Shown here: positions 1 through 25,130 of the stretch, piece by piece
Layout of the letters: every line of letters starts with the position of its first letter
How positions within the stretch are numbered: the stretch's first letter is position 1
From: Mercurialis annua
Lineage: Eukaryota > Streptophyta > Magnoliopsida > Malpighiales > Euphorbiaceae
DNA: 64,000 nucleotides
Reading direction: 5' to 3'
Assembly: GCF_937616625.2 (NCBI RefSeq)
Contig: NC_065571.1
Span: forward strand, 14,634,501-14,698,500
Made by a program: the position numbers and the translations under genes
The notes under the pieces: generated by a model
Database searches by the model: none
The model's input: only the letters and a program-made list of their open reading frames with translations
What the model was told of the DNA's origin: nothing

Positions 1-253
1 AAAAATCATTTACGGCTTAATTACTTTAAAAATCATAAAATTTAGTGTGTATTCTATTTTTTACACAAATTTGAAAAATTAAAAATTGATTTGAAAAGTT
101 TAAAATTACAAAAAATTAAAAGCTGATATATTAAAAATTTTAAAATTGAAAATTCGTGAAACACACTAAAAATTATAATTTTTTAAACAAAATTTTTTAT
201 TTAATATCATCATACTATAGTAAATCTATATACTTTATAATATTGCTAAAAAT

Positions 254-579
254 TAGACCTGTTCATAAGCCGGGCTTGGGCGGGCTCGGGCCAGGTTTAG
301 GTGGACTTGATTTTTTTAAAGGCAAGCCCAAGCCCGTCCAAGCCTGCTCAAGCCCGGTTCGGACTTTAAATATACTATCCAAACCTGGCCCTAATGCACT
401 ATTTTTACGGGTTCGGGTCGGGCTTATGCAGGCTTACATTGTTTGTTTACAATATTAGAAGCCCGAACCTTTTTTCGGGTTCGGGCCGGGCTTGGAACCA
501 AAAATTTGTATCCAAGCCCGGCCCTAAGAGGACGGGCCTGGGCGGACGGGCCGGATACCCAAACCCATGAGCAGGTCTA
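254..579. mobile_element. hAT-like MITE with GGGC-rich interior
   Basis: The element starts TAGACCTGTTCAT and ends ATGAGCAGGTCTA, an imperfect terminal inverted repeat. It is flanked by CTAAAAAT (246-253) and CTAAAAAC (580-587), an 8-bp target duplication with one mismatch, as expected for hAT insertions. The interior is built of GGGC/GCCC-rich segments that stand out from the AT-rich surroundings. A 100-codon open frame across it is repeat sequence, not a gene. Confidence 0.65.
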
Positions 580-587
580 CTAAAAAC

Positions 588-1217
588 AGACAAACTCTCT
601 TTATCATTATTGAAATGTAAACAAATATTTAAATGTACAAGAAGTTATATCATGTAATTATTTGACTAAATTTTAATATTTTTTTTATTTTTCTAGTTTT
701 TTTTATTTTTATTGTTGTTAACAATTTATAAAAATATTATTAAAATTTTAAATAAATTAGTTTTAAAAAATTATACGTCATCGTACATAAATTAATTTAT
801 GTGTTTCTAATCATTCATGCTAGACATAAAATTGTTGAAAATTAAATAATTATATTTTCGAGGAGGTTAAATCGGTAAATATTAAAAGTTTGAAGGTTTA
901 GTAGGAAAATAAAATAGTTTAAGGGTCTAATAGAACAAAATAGTATAGTTCAAGAATTAAATAGAACAATTTATGCATTTTAATTATCTTTCACGCGCTT
1001 CAAATCGTTTGAAAATACGCGCTTTTGCCACGCGGGATAAAAAAAGTCATATTGGCAAACAAGTTATAATTGAGAAGTTAAATCGAACCAAAAAAAAAAA
1101 ATTAAAAGGTCCAATAGAATATAAAATTAGTTTAATAGTCTCAGTGAATAAAAAAGTATAGTTTAAGAGTCAAATAATGTATTAAACCAATTTTTATAAC
1201 ATAATTAATTAATAGTA
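588..1217. other. AT-rich intergenic stretch
   Basis: No gene or clear element was recognised. The stretch is AT-rich with many short homopolymer runs. A 62-codon frame inside it looks random. Confidence 0.5.
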
Positions 1218-1456
1218 CTCCCTCCGTCCTGTTTAAAAAGGGACATATCTCATTTTAATTTCTCCATTTAAGAAGGCCACATCGTGTTTTTGTTGCCATT
1301 TTTTTCTCTTTTTATAATTAATGACTATTACTCTATGCATAAATTATAAAACCATCATTCATAGTGGTAAAATAAGAAAAGACTATCATAATAATTAATT
1401 GTTTTTTAATCTATGCGTAAAGCTCATTTGTCCCTTCTAAAACGGGACAGATGGAG
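1218..1456. mobile_element. Stowaway-like MITE
   Basis: It begins CTCCCTCCGTCC and ends GGGACAGATGGAG, the hallmark termini of plant Stowaway (Tc1/mariner) MITEs, and TA dinucleotides sit on both sides. It has no coding capacity. A second CTCCATCC-type fragment follows directly from about 1465. Confidence 0.65.
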
Positions 1457-1800
1457 TATATAATACTCCATCCATCAATAAAAAATAGGCTTGTTTCATT
1501 TACACACATATTAAGAAATTTAGTTTATTTAATTAAAATAATACTAACTCTCTATAACACCCTGATTAATTATAATACAATTTTTTAATGTATTTTTATT
1601 AATTAATAATTCAAATCCATTTATAAAATATATATAAAATTACTTCTAATATTAAAACTATCAAAATATATTTATTATTGTTGTTATCAAAATCATTATC
1701 AACTTAATTTAGTTAACGAAAGCTAATTTAATTAAGAATATTTTAGATATTCATGTAATTAACTACTTTTTAAAAATGAAAAAGTCTAAAAATAGAAGTG

Positions 1801-2762
1801 ATGTCCCTAATGTTTACCCAAAGGCTAGGATTTTCCCCTACGTTTGATTTTGACTGAAATAAACCCTGATATTTTAAAACTGGCCTATTCATGCCCTTAC
1901 TTTTAAGGGGTTAAATATTTTAAATTTTCCGTCATCTATTTTCTACGTGGCTGATGACATGGATGGTCAGCTAAGCACAGGTTTGTTTATGCCCCTAATA
2001 TTTACTCCAATGCCCAGATTTGTCCTTAGTTTAAACATTAATTTAAATTATTTTTTAAATAAAATTGAAGAATTCTTTTAAAAAAATTTACACTACGTAA
2101 TTCCGGCGAGTATGTCGGAACAAAAATCAGTACAAAATATTATAACTAATTTTAATCTAATAATTAACTTAATTAATCATAATTATTTAAATTTAATCTA
2201 TTTTTGAAATCCTAATTAATTAAAAAGATTATTTTATCCCGCCACCACCGCACCCTCACATTCCTTCAAAAAAATTTAATATATACGATGAACGACCAGT
2301 TCATCCTCTTTTTGAGGATGAACAGTGTTCAGCCGAAGTTAATTTGAGACTAAATTTAATCTATACATTATAATTTTGAATTAAATTAGAATAATTATGA
2401 TTAATTAAGTTAATTTGAGATTAAATTAAAATTATTTTGATATTTCGTACCAATTTTTATTTCGATGAATTCGCCGGAGTTATGGAGTGTAAAAATTCTA
2501 ATAAAAGTTCTTTAATTTTTATAGAAAACTTAATTTAAATTAATGTTTAAACTAAGGGGAAATCTGGGCCTTAGGATAAACATTAGGGGCATAAACAAAC
2601 CTGCACTTAGATGTCCAGCCATATCAGCCACGTAGGAAAGAGATGAAGACAAATTTGAAATATTTAACTCTGTCAAAAGTAAGGGCATCAATAGTCCAAT
2701 TTTACTCAGCCAAAATTAAACGTAGGGGCAAATCCTGACTTTGGATAAAACATTAGAGGCAT
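1801..2762. mobile_element. Foldback element with long inverted arms
   Basis: The arm from 1801 to about 2130 is inverted, imperfectly, from about 2430 to 2762. Both arms carry the motif TGCCCCTAATGTTTA followed by a CCCAGATTTG-like segment, and each arm has it twice (near 1801 and 1990; near 2570 and 2730 in reverse). The centre is unique AT-rich sequence. There is no ORF. The target duplication is unclear. It could be a non-autonomous Mutator-type or Foldback element. Confidence 0.6.
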
Positions 2763-2879
2763 AAACAAATCTTTCTTAAAAAAAATAGAAATAAGCATAT
2801 TTTTTAGTGGTAATTTCCTGAAATACATGTTTTGCTAACTTATTTACACTTTTATCTGCCAAGTTTTGATTTTTTTTAC

Positions 2880-3400
2880 CCTTTTTTATTTACGAAAAAT
2901 ACCTTTTTGTGTTTTTAATTTCAAAAATACTTTTTTTTTGTTTTCAATTTCGGTTTTCGGTTTTTTCGGTTCGATCAACCAAACCGACCGAATCGACCGA
3001 CATGTTTTTTATATAGTGTAAGATTAGTGTATATATAGTGTTAATTTTTATTTTTTATAGATTTTTTTCTGGAATTTTTTTTATTTTTTATAGTGTAACA
3101 GTAGTGTATATATAGTGTTTTTATGGTGTTTATATAGTGTAAAATTATTGTATAAGTAGTGTATAAGTAGTGTATTTATGGCATTTTGTAGTCTTTTTTG
3201 TGGTTTACACCATGAAACACTGCAAATACACCATAAACACTGCAAATACACCATAAACACTGTAAATGCACCATAAATATACTCAAAAACGACAGAAATA
3301 CACTATAAATACATCAAAAATACACTAAAACGTAAATTTATTATAAAATTACTACAAATGCACCATAAATCGATTTTTTCTTTACAAAATCAGTAGCAAT
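2880..3400. repeat. Degenerate short-period repeat block
   Basis: The left half is rich in GTGTATATATAGTGT-type units. The right half, from about 3200, is rich in CACCATAAACACTGCAAATA-type units, some of them adjacent and near-identical. The two halves look like opposite-strand versions of one theme. The block is followed by a GA-rich tract at 3720-3795. No coding potential is seen. Confidence 0.5.
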
Positions 3401-4624
3401 AAACAAATATATAAATAAGAGAAGACAAAATAAATAATTATATGAATAATAGAACAATTTTATAAATAGAAAATTATAGATCTACAATAATTTATTTACA
3501 AAATATTTAAATCATTACAAAAAAACCTAAAAAACTACACAAATCTAAAAACGAGTCGAGAAATTCATAGCGCGAAACGGACTAGCGTGAACGGAAAAGA
3601 CGAACAGAAAAACGACCGGAAACGACGAGAAAACCATCGGAAGTAGACGAACGAAAGCGGGACTGGAAAGACGAACGGAAAAGACGAACGAAAAAATAAT
3701 CGGAGGAGATAAACTGAAAATCAAATGTAAAAGAAGAAGAAAAGAAAAAGAAAAGAAGAGAGAAGAAAAGAGAGAAGAGAGAGAAAAAAAAGATGACTAT
3801 ATAAATGTTTAACTAAAAATAAGATAAATATAGTGGATATTTTTGATAAATAAGTTAGCTTATTAGGTAATGCAGGATAAGAGAAAAAGATGGCGCAAAA
3901 TGGTATAAATACTCTATCCAAAATAGATATTTGTAAAATAATCCCAATTTTTTTTATGTTTGAAGGGAGTATTACACTTATAAAAGGTTTAATCTTTTCA
4001 AAAAAGAATTAAGAAATAAGAAAAGAAAAGGCTTAATAATAAGGGGAAAGCATAATAATTAGCAATATTATTACTACTTGATTACCATTAAAGACTCGAC
4101 CAACAGTGTCTCCCATTCTCTTTTCGATCCCTCGTAGCCTCGAACAAGACGCACAAATTATAATATTTAAACCCAAAAAAATCGAATTTTGTTTTGTGTT
4201 GGATCTCAACAGGTAAACAGATTTTTCTTTTATTTCAATCATCTATGTATGTTGCAGTTTCGCTGTCAATTGATTTTATGAAATTATTGGAATTTTAATT
4301 CTGTTGGGCTGTCATTTTTAGTTGTAGATAGAAAAAAGTTCACAGCTTTAGGATATTTCTCTATCACTATCTTTGCTTTGAGTGTAAATTATCCATCTTT
4401 TATGTGTTAATTTCATTTTATTTAGATCCCCTCTATGTACATTTCCTTACTCTTTGATGGGTTGTTGTTGGTTTTTTGAATGGTGTGTTGTAGAGCTGGC
4501 TTTTGAAGATTTATTATAGACTGAATAAGACCCGTTTTCGGGGGGTTTTGTTGGAACTGGAGAGTAATGTGGGCAGTGTGGTGATAATTTTTGGGATTGG
4601 ATTGGTGTGCACGATAGTGTGGAA

Positions 4625-17705
<13,081 letters not shown>

Positions 17706-18192
17706 AAGAAAGATTGGAGCTTGATTACACCTTTGTTTGGTAGTGTGTTAATTGATGCATTCTTTCAGATTTTGATGTACATATCATTGTAAGAAATGTG
17801 CATTCAAAAAACATTTTACTTACTATATACTATGACTATTTTCCTTTCATAGTTCCATTTGCAGTGGTGAATACCTGTATAATTAGGTGGTTTTATTATT
17901 GTTATATTGATAAATGTAACTAAGTCTGACATTAATTGTATTTATTAATATATTGGAGTAACGGCAATTTTGCGATTAATGATATCTTTAATGGTTCTTT
18001 TATAGCCGTTTTTTGCAATTGAACTTTAGGTAACAAGAAAGCCGTAGGTTGATCAAATACTGAAATTAACCTGGAAACAGTTGTTGCTAGATGTTGTAGT
18101 TTTGCAATTAATGCTAAAGCTTTTCAATCAGATTCTTCCTAATGTTTCAGCTTTTCAGCTCTTGCTTCTGTAAGGATTCACTGAGATAATGC
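17706..18192. other. Kinase 3' flank
   Basis: This presumably contains the 3' UTR of the kinase, T-rich and followed by AATAAA-like words. Nothing else is recognised. Confidence 0.4.
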
Positions 18193-18380
18193 CTGGCCAC
18201 GGGTTGATTTAGGCCTGAAACCGGCCCGGTCAAAATCAGCTTGGAATCACTCAATTTCAAAACCGGGTCGAAACTGGCCTGAAAATCTGGGGCCAGCCTG
18301 TTTTGGACCAGTTCCGATGAACTTGGAATCTTGATCTGGCGGTTCTAGACCAGAACCTCTAGTTCATGATCCATGGCCAA
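18193..18380. mobile_element. Possible hAT-type MITE
   Basis: The left end GGCCACGGGTTGATTT and the right end GATCCATGGCC form an imperfect inverted terminus around a CCGG-rich interior (ACCGGCCCGG). This resembles plant hAT MITEs. No clean target duplication was found. Confidence 0.35.
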
Positions 18381-19966
18381 GGTTACACCGACATATATCA
18401 ATTGGGGGATGTTCGGACCAATACAAATAAAATAAAAACTTGGTAGTTTTTTTAAATCGAACTAAATTAATTTGTATAACAATGTGAAATATTTTAAATT
18501 GAATTAAATGAAATTATTTGGTTGGAGTAATATTGTAATTTGCATCATAAGTAAGTAAATTGATTTCCATTTATCATAGTAGCGGCATCCTTTAAGAGAG
18601 TGTTTATCCCATTGGTTATGCTATGTCATATTTACAACAAGTCAATGAACATTTGCGATAGAAAATCTACTCAATTTTTTTATCATTAAATTTTCCATTT
18701 AGTTGTTGCACGGATGACATGGCGCAACGGTTACGTGCAATAATTTTTCTTGAAGAGGACGAGCTATGAGCTACCGCTCAAAATAATACCTTTAATGTTA
18801 ACGAACTGTTGCTGTCGATCCCTCAATTTTGGTTCATATTGAAATTTTATCGAGTAAATATCAAAACCAACCAATTAAGTGTATAAAAATACATATTAGA
18901 ATTATTTATTAAACTAACACCTAAATTTTATAAAAGTTTACATTTTGTACTTTTTCAATGAAAACGCAACACATCAGCATACGTCACAAAATGCGTCAAA
19001 GATGTATCTCAAGAGTATTGAGGTACTACCACTGAAAAGTTGGCGTGCTGATACATCTGACGATCTGACGCGCCTGACGCAAGGAACATGTGTTGCTTTT
19101 TAGGTGGGAAGGTAAGAATGTAAAAAGAAATGTTTTTTTTATCAAAGGCTAAAATTTTCATTAATAATAATAAAAATTACATGAACGGTTTCTCAACGCA
19201 TCAGTAAACTATTCTAGAGAAGATGATGAGAGCTGTAAAAATACAGTCATCGAATAGGGCTACAATAACCATCAAGGGTTACCCAAATACTTTAATAATA
19301 AAGCCAGATATGTCAAACAGAAAACAAAGATGTCGGAAAGTCGTCGAAGAGTATATCTAACCGAATCACACAAAAATAGAAAATAAATTTTAAAAATAGA
19401 CCAAAAAGATCAAGAAAACTTGAGATAAACTAAGATAATACTAGAAAAAAAAAAACTAAAAAAAAGCTAAAAATTCAGTTGATGAAAAGAATTTAAACAC
19501 TTTGCCTTTTTGAAAAGTGTTCAGAATTTTTTAAAATTTTTCCCAATTCTTACACAACTATTGAGCCAAACTTGCGAGTTTTAAAGTAAGTAAAGCCTTG
19601 AATTGGAAAGCCTTGTAAATCATATACCAAAAGCAACTCCAAAGTGAAAACATGGTATCAGAAATTGAATTTGCTATAAGCCGTCTTAAAATGATGTGAT
19701 TATCTACAAATTGTTATGTACTTGATGCATCTATCACCTAAACAATACCTCCTTTTTTAATGACTCAGCTAAACACTACAAAAGCTAAATCTCAATGCAA
19801 GTGAGCTATGAACTCTAATCCAGTTTTCACGCTACTTCGCTTTACTTTCGCATTGTAATTTAGATAAGTAAAACTTTGACGCCTGAGTGCACATAACCTG
19901 CCGATCACTTGCAGTGAAGAATCCCAAAGTAAAGCCAATCATCTCACTACACAGTTTCCATATACA
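18381..19966. other. Intergenic region with a possible retroposon tail
   Basis: No gene is seen. A poly-T run near 19131, followed by ATCAAAGGCTAAAATTTTCA, reads on the minus strand as the 3' end of a LINE-like retroposon with an A tail. A small inverted pair (ACACATCAGCATACGTC and TGCTGATACATCTGAC) sits near 18970-19060. The PRA1 3' UTR should occupy the right edge. Confidence 0.35.
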
Positions 19967-22450
19967 TTATCTTTGCCGAGAAGGTTGCTTTGCCGGTGTT
20001 AGCTTCCGAAATGCAGCATGCAAGATCATGACTACAAAGAAATACAGAAAATAACAACTTAAATGGAGGAAAAGGAAATATACTAGATGACCAAGTGAGA
20101 CGAGAAATCGTATAATTACCTGTGTAGCTGACACAAAGTGCACAGAAGAGAGCCATTTGAACATTTAACCATACGAGAATGACTGCAGTTGCTGCAACAA
20201 AGTTATCATTTTCCACCATCAAACAATTGTCTTGCCATTGAGGGTCAAATAAGAAACAAAAACATTCAATATACTAAAAATATGGCAATTTTACCAAGGA
20301 AACAACAAAATTCATACACATGTGCGTGCACACAAGTCAGGGTCAATCTCAATAAAATGAATGCGGGGAAGTAAAACGTTGTCTATCTAATACCTAATTT
20401 CACCACTTCAATAATACGATTTTATACCAAAATCATCCTTTCACAGGTTGTGACAAGAAAATCCACCAGCCAATGAAAATATAAAATGCAAAATTGGACT
20501 GGACTTCTCGATTTTCAGTTAGAACAAAACATTTCTTATTTGATGGATGCCAGGTAATCTTACAGGAGTTCCATAAGTAATTATACTTTTTCCTAACTAA
20601 TAACTAAATAGCTGGACTTATTTTAGAATGATATGTTTCAGTACATTCTGTAAACACAGCCGAGAATCACCATTAATTTGAATTCACTTCTTACAATTCA
20701 ATATGAGATGAGATGAACTTCACTTTGACTCTGTTCAAGTGCGTGTTTCTTTCTTTATTTCTTTCCTTTTCTTTCCTTTCAGTGACGAGTTTCATTGTGT
20801 TTGCACAACATATCTACAACCTATGTTGCATGGAAATTTGTTGAATCCAACTTTTGGACATTTCATTTCCTTTTCTAGAAACAGTTCTCAAAATTAATTT
20901 TTTTTAATTATTTACAATGTTATTCTTGTAAAAGATGTTATATTCTCCGTTTATCATTTCAGCATTTTTTTTTTGCAACATAATCTCCGGCCATCTATCG
21001 GCTTAATTTTGTTGTAAGCATAAGTATAACTTAAACATATATCCAAATTAATTTTGAGCATGCTGCTTGTTCAAAAGGAAGCCACAAAAGATCAAATTGA
21101 TAAAGAAGATGTTCACTCACCACATTGGGCTGTACGGATCAAGACTTGCTGAATTACGGGGTATCGTTCCCAGCCCCATTTATCACTACTGAACTTGAAA
21201 ATATCCCAAAGTGCCAAACTTGATATTAATCCAATTAGAGTAAGAGGCATTTGATACCTGCAAAAATCCACAGGGTACATTATTAATACCAGTAAGAGTT
21301 ATTGAAATAGATGAACAGAATTTCTCATTATTATCCATTTCACCAGCATATTAAGAGCTCTAAATTTTTCTTGAGCTCATTTAAAGAAAAACATGCTCGT
21401 TTAAGTGTTACTTTCTCCGCTAATCAAACCCAAGAAACCGTTTGGTATGAACGAAACTCTTACAAAATCATGTTTGATGATACATGATTTGATTTCTTCC
21501 AAATTGTCTAGCAACAGGCATTGAAATTCTAGCACAATTACATTTTCAAACACTAAAATTAACAGTAAATACAATTCAATCCACCATTTCTAATCTTTCG
21601 CAACACCTTCTCTACTCGAATTGCTAAACATACTCTTCCTAATATTTAAAACAAACCAACGAGCTATAGCTCAAATTTATAGCTCATTCACCACTCCCCT
21701 TTCCTAATTATATATAAAAAAAACATGGGAAACAAGAGTACCCACATATCAAATTTTCACCAATAACCTCAAAGAGCAATCAATTCACCTAGGTAGCACA
21801 GACACAGACACGGGAACAATAGACACGGATAGGGCGAAAACGTTGTTATTTTAAGGTTTTCTATGTAAAAAAATGAATTTTCGTATCCAAAAGGTCAACA
21901 AAACGGGACAAATTGATTGAATGAAGTGTTCGTACTACCTAGTAATTCACATTAAACAGCAAATAAAAATACAAAACTGAATTAGAAAAGCCATGAGAAC
22001 TCACAGAGCACAGGCGAAAAAGAGAATAAAAAGAGAGGCATAATTTCTGGCATAGCGCTTAACATTCTCATGAACTCTGAGCCTAGCCTGGTCAGCTGTT
22101 GAAGGAAAAGAATAACACCCAAAATCCCCGATAAACACGCGGGTCCAAGACGGGGTTTGACCCGAGAAATCATGGGTTGTCAGCTTCGATAACGGGTTTA
22201 GAGTCAGCAGAGAGAGAAGGGTTATCAAATGGGAGAGTAGAGAGACAAAGAGTCCGCCCGTTAATGCGGAGGTGATGGTGGGGTTGGTTGTGGTGGTGCT
22301 TGATGTGGCGGCGGCGGTTGTGGCGGGGGTGGTGGTGGTGGAGGAGGAGGAGCGTTGGTCGAGAAGTTCTAGGTAGCCGGATTCTCGGAGCCATGACTCG
22401 AAAGCGGGGTCTGGGACGCTTAAAGAGAGTGGATTTGTGGAGAATACCAT
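19967..22450 (-). CDS. PRA1H: PRA1-family (prenylated Rab acceptor) membrane protein
   Basis: There are four exons on the minus strand: 22450-22005, 21257-21121, 20191-20120 and 20031-19967. They are in phase and encode 239 aa. The N-terminus (MVFSTNPLSLSVPDPAFESW) matches my memory of the plant PRA1.H subclass. A Ser/Thr/Ala-rich linker (about 34-60) is followed by a hydrophobic stretch (about 62-84). The PRA1 core begins with the charged motif ENVKRYARNYASL (128-140), followed by membrane segments continuing through exons 2 and 3. The C-terminus is basic (KLTPAKQPSRQR). PRA1 proteins sit in ER/Golgi/endosomal membranes and act with prenylated Rab GTPases in vesicle traffic. The subclass is inferred. 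The gene is convergent with the kinase, about 2.3 kb away. The frame opposite exon 1 is a shadow. Confidence 0.9.
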
Positions 22451-22572
22451 TAGAGTATTGGGATTTGGTAAAATGCAGCCTTGTTTCTGTTGGCTTTGAA
22501 ATGTTTGTTTTTGAAGTTTTCAAATGAAGGTTGATTGTCCTTTGTTGCTTTGAAAATAATGAATGGTTCAAT

Positions 22573-23480
22573 TCTCCCGGACACCGTTTGAATTGAGAAA
22601 ATTTAAAATCCGTAGATTTAATAAAATTTTATGGACCGGAAGGAATAATAAATTTAAAATTAATGGAATATGAAATTGATTATAAATTTCATCATTCGGA
22701 TAATTTAAAAGGATAATTTTAAAATAATAAAATATTTTGGCAATCCATCAATATATAATAAATGGTGGATTTCAATTTTTCCATATCCTAATTGGTAAAT
22801 TAAATGAAGGATTTTGGAGGATGGTGTGGTGTGATAATTTATGGATTCTCGTCACTTTTTGAGATCATCGTGCATCAAACTAAAATATCGGGTTTGATGG
22901 ACACTATTAAAGCTCTTGTACTTGGATTATCGATTAAATTATGCATTTACTGCGCATATCTAGATATCTCATATCAATCATACAAACAGTTCACAGGATA
23001 ATGGTGTTAGAAAATAAACAAATTTGGAAAGCTGATTAATGGAAAGCTGTAAAACATGTGAGACGCGCATATGACTCGACATAAACTAACATGTGAACAT
23101 ATAACAAATACTCCTAAACAAGCGTCTAACCCTGGAGTTTTTATCATGTAGCAGACAAAAGTGGATTTTATACATTTTTGTATCATGTAGCAGACAGAGG
23201 TGGAATTTGTACATTTTTGCATGCACAAAACCTAAACCGGATATATATGTGAGATTGATTTTATTAGTCATTTTGAATGCATATACAACCTCTAATTAAT
23301 TTTTCATGGCAGTCCTAAGATTTTTACGTGATTTGCTGCATTTAGAGCTAATTAGCGTGGTTATCTTATTTAGCCTGTTAAACGGTGGATCTGGACATAT
23401 GTTTGGATAACAATAAACATTGTAAACATACACATTTAGAGTTGATATACATGCAACGTTAGAAAATACTTTTAAACCTT
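22573..23480. other. PRA1 upstream region
   Basis: AT-rich presumed promoter and flank of the PRA1 gene. A short near-direct repeat of ATCATGTAGCAGACA occurs at about 23143 and 23183. No gene is recognised. Confidence 0.4.
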
Positions 23481-23719
23481 GAAGATTTGGGGTGTCTGGC
23501 AGTGGCTAACGTTTGTCAGTACAGTCAAAATCTGGATCCGATCAAAATACGGAAGTTCTTCGTCTAGTCGATACAGGCCTGTTGGTCCAAACCAGGGTCG
23601 ATTTCGAATTCAAACAAACCAGGAATCGCTTCTAGAAATTGCTGGTCCTAGTAGGCTTGGGCTTCGAAACCCATGATGATGTGGCGGCCCACTGATATGA
23701 CATGGCAGGCCGATGCTAA

Positions 23720-25130
23720 TTGAGACAGGTCCAGCAAATTATAAAATATAATTTTTACAACTATTACAAATTTGTGGGCTCAAATGTGGATCAATTTCGG
23801 GCTCAAACGAGCCCAGAAACACAAAAACAAGATTGAAATTGGTCGAAACAGATCTGGGTCGTGGGACGGCACCGTCGTCCCTGGGTCTCGGGGACTCGTC
23901 GTTTCGGTTCGGTTTTCGTGCAAACTCGCTCAAAAAACCATCAAAATGCAAAGGATAACATTCCAAAACATACTGGGTTGAAACATAATGTCTAAAATCG
24001 AACTAAACACCCTAAATACATGTTTCTAAATTGATTTCATTGCAATCAAGGCAAAACAGCCAAAAACATAACAAGCATGACAGTCATGACATTCTAAGCG
24101 TCTGGATTAAGCAGTGTCAACATGTGTTTATACCAACACATATAAACAGCCTATATACATGTTTCTAAGACAATCATACTGAGAATTTAAAGGCATGACA
24201 ATCATGGCAAAGTAGTTTATATTAAAACACAATTTTAAGTTATACCAACACAACCTAACATGCGTTCTAACATGTCAAATTAACAATTCTAAGCTATATG
24301 AAATGAAAAGTGATGAGAGAATGTATTGGGCCTCAAAAGTACCGTTATAAGTCCTTGGCTCGTTTTATGGCGATCCAGACGTGAAATCCAGCTTCGTATC
24401 GATGTGTAGCACTGCGTTCTTGAGTGATTGAAGCATTTTAGCTTATTTTGATCGACTGGTGTGTATGTGTGTAGGCGGGGCTAGAGTGGTTTGGCCACCA
24501 CTGTGTTTCCTAGAGTTTATTGTTTGTTTTGTATATCATCGGTTCGACCTTTAACTAGGCTATCATAAGGTCCTATTTATAGTGATTAGATTAGGAGGGA
24601 GTGTTAGCTAGAATCTCAGTTGTGTTAGGTTTCAATTAATTAGAGTGGTAGATGTACAAGGGAGGTGAAAGAGTGTGAAGTGATAGACCAATTAGAGTTA
24701 GGAATAGGTAAAATTACTATTATTAGGATTAGATTAATTAAAATTTATATTTCAGCTACATGCTAAGCACAGGGGCACTAAAGGTTCATTTTGGTGCTCA
24801 AAAGTATCAAAAATGACTTCCGAAATCCTAAGGGTTTGGGTATTGATCAATTTTAATCCGTCAAACTTACAATTTGACCCATAAACTTCTAAGATATTGC
24901 GATTAGTCCAATTTCTTAGACTTAATTCACAATCTCTTTGGATTTTTATAGGCTATTTGCAGCTAATTACGTTTCAACCCCTCAAGTTTGCAATTACGTA
25001 TGGATTTGGCTAACTTGAATCCAACTAAGTGGACTACAAGCTATTCATCCAGACGATTTTTTTTGAAAATTATCATTGTACGCTGCAATTTCTTATCACT
25101 TTTTACTTATCCAGAAAATAGATGTTTACA
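23720..25130 (-). mobile_element. LTR-like repeat, copy A (minus orientation)
   Basis: On the minus strand it starts TGTAAACATCTATTTTCTGG at 25130. It shares many segments in the same order with 44160-45458: TGAGTGATTGAAGCATTT, TAGGCTATTTGCAGC, TAATTACGTTTCA and ACATGTTTCTAA. The TG start and about 1.3-kb length suggest a diverged solo LTR or LTR fragment. No primer-binding site or coding region is adjacent, and the lower boundary is approximate. Confidence 0.5.

Noticed and set aside
156..458. 100-codon open frame with GLGGLGPGLGGL
   Set aside because: It runs over the GGGC-rich hAT MITE; the Gly/Pro pattern reflects the repeat words, not a protein.
22170..22571. 133-codon minus frame and 79-codon plus Trp/Arg-rich frame
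   Set aside because: Both are alternative-frame readings of PRA1 exon 1, whose Ser/Thr/Ala repeats keep several frames open.
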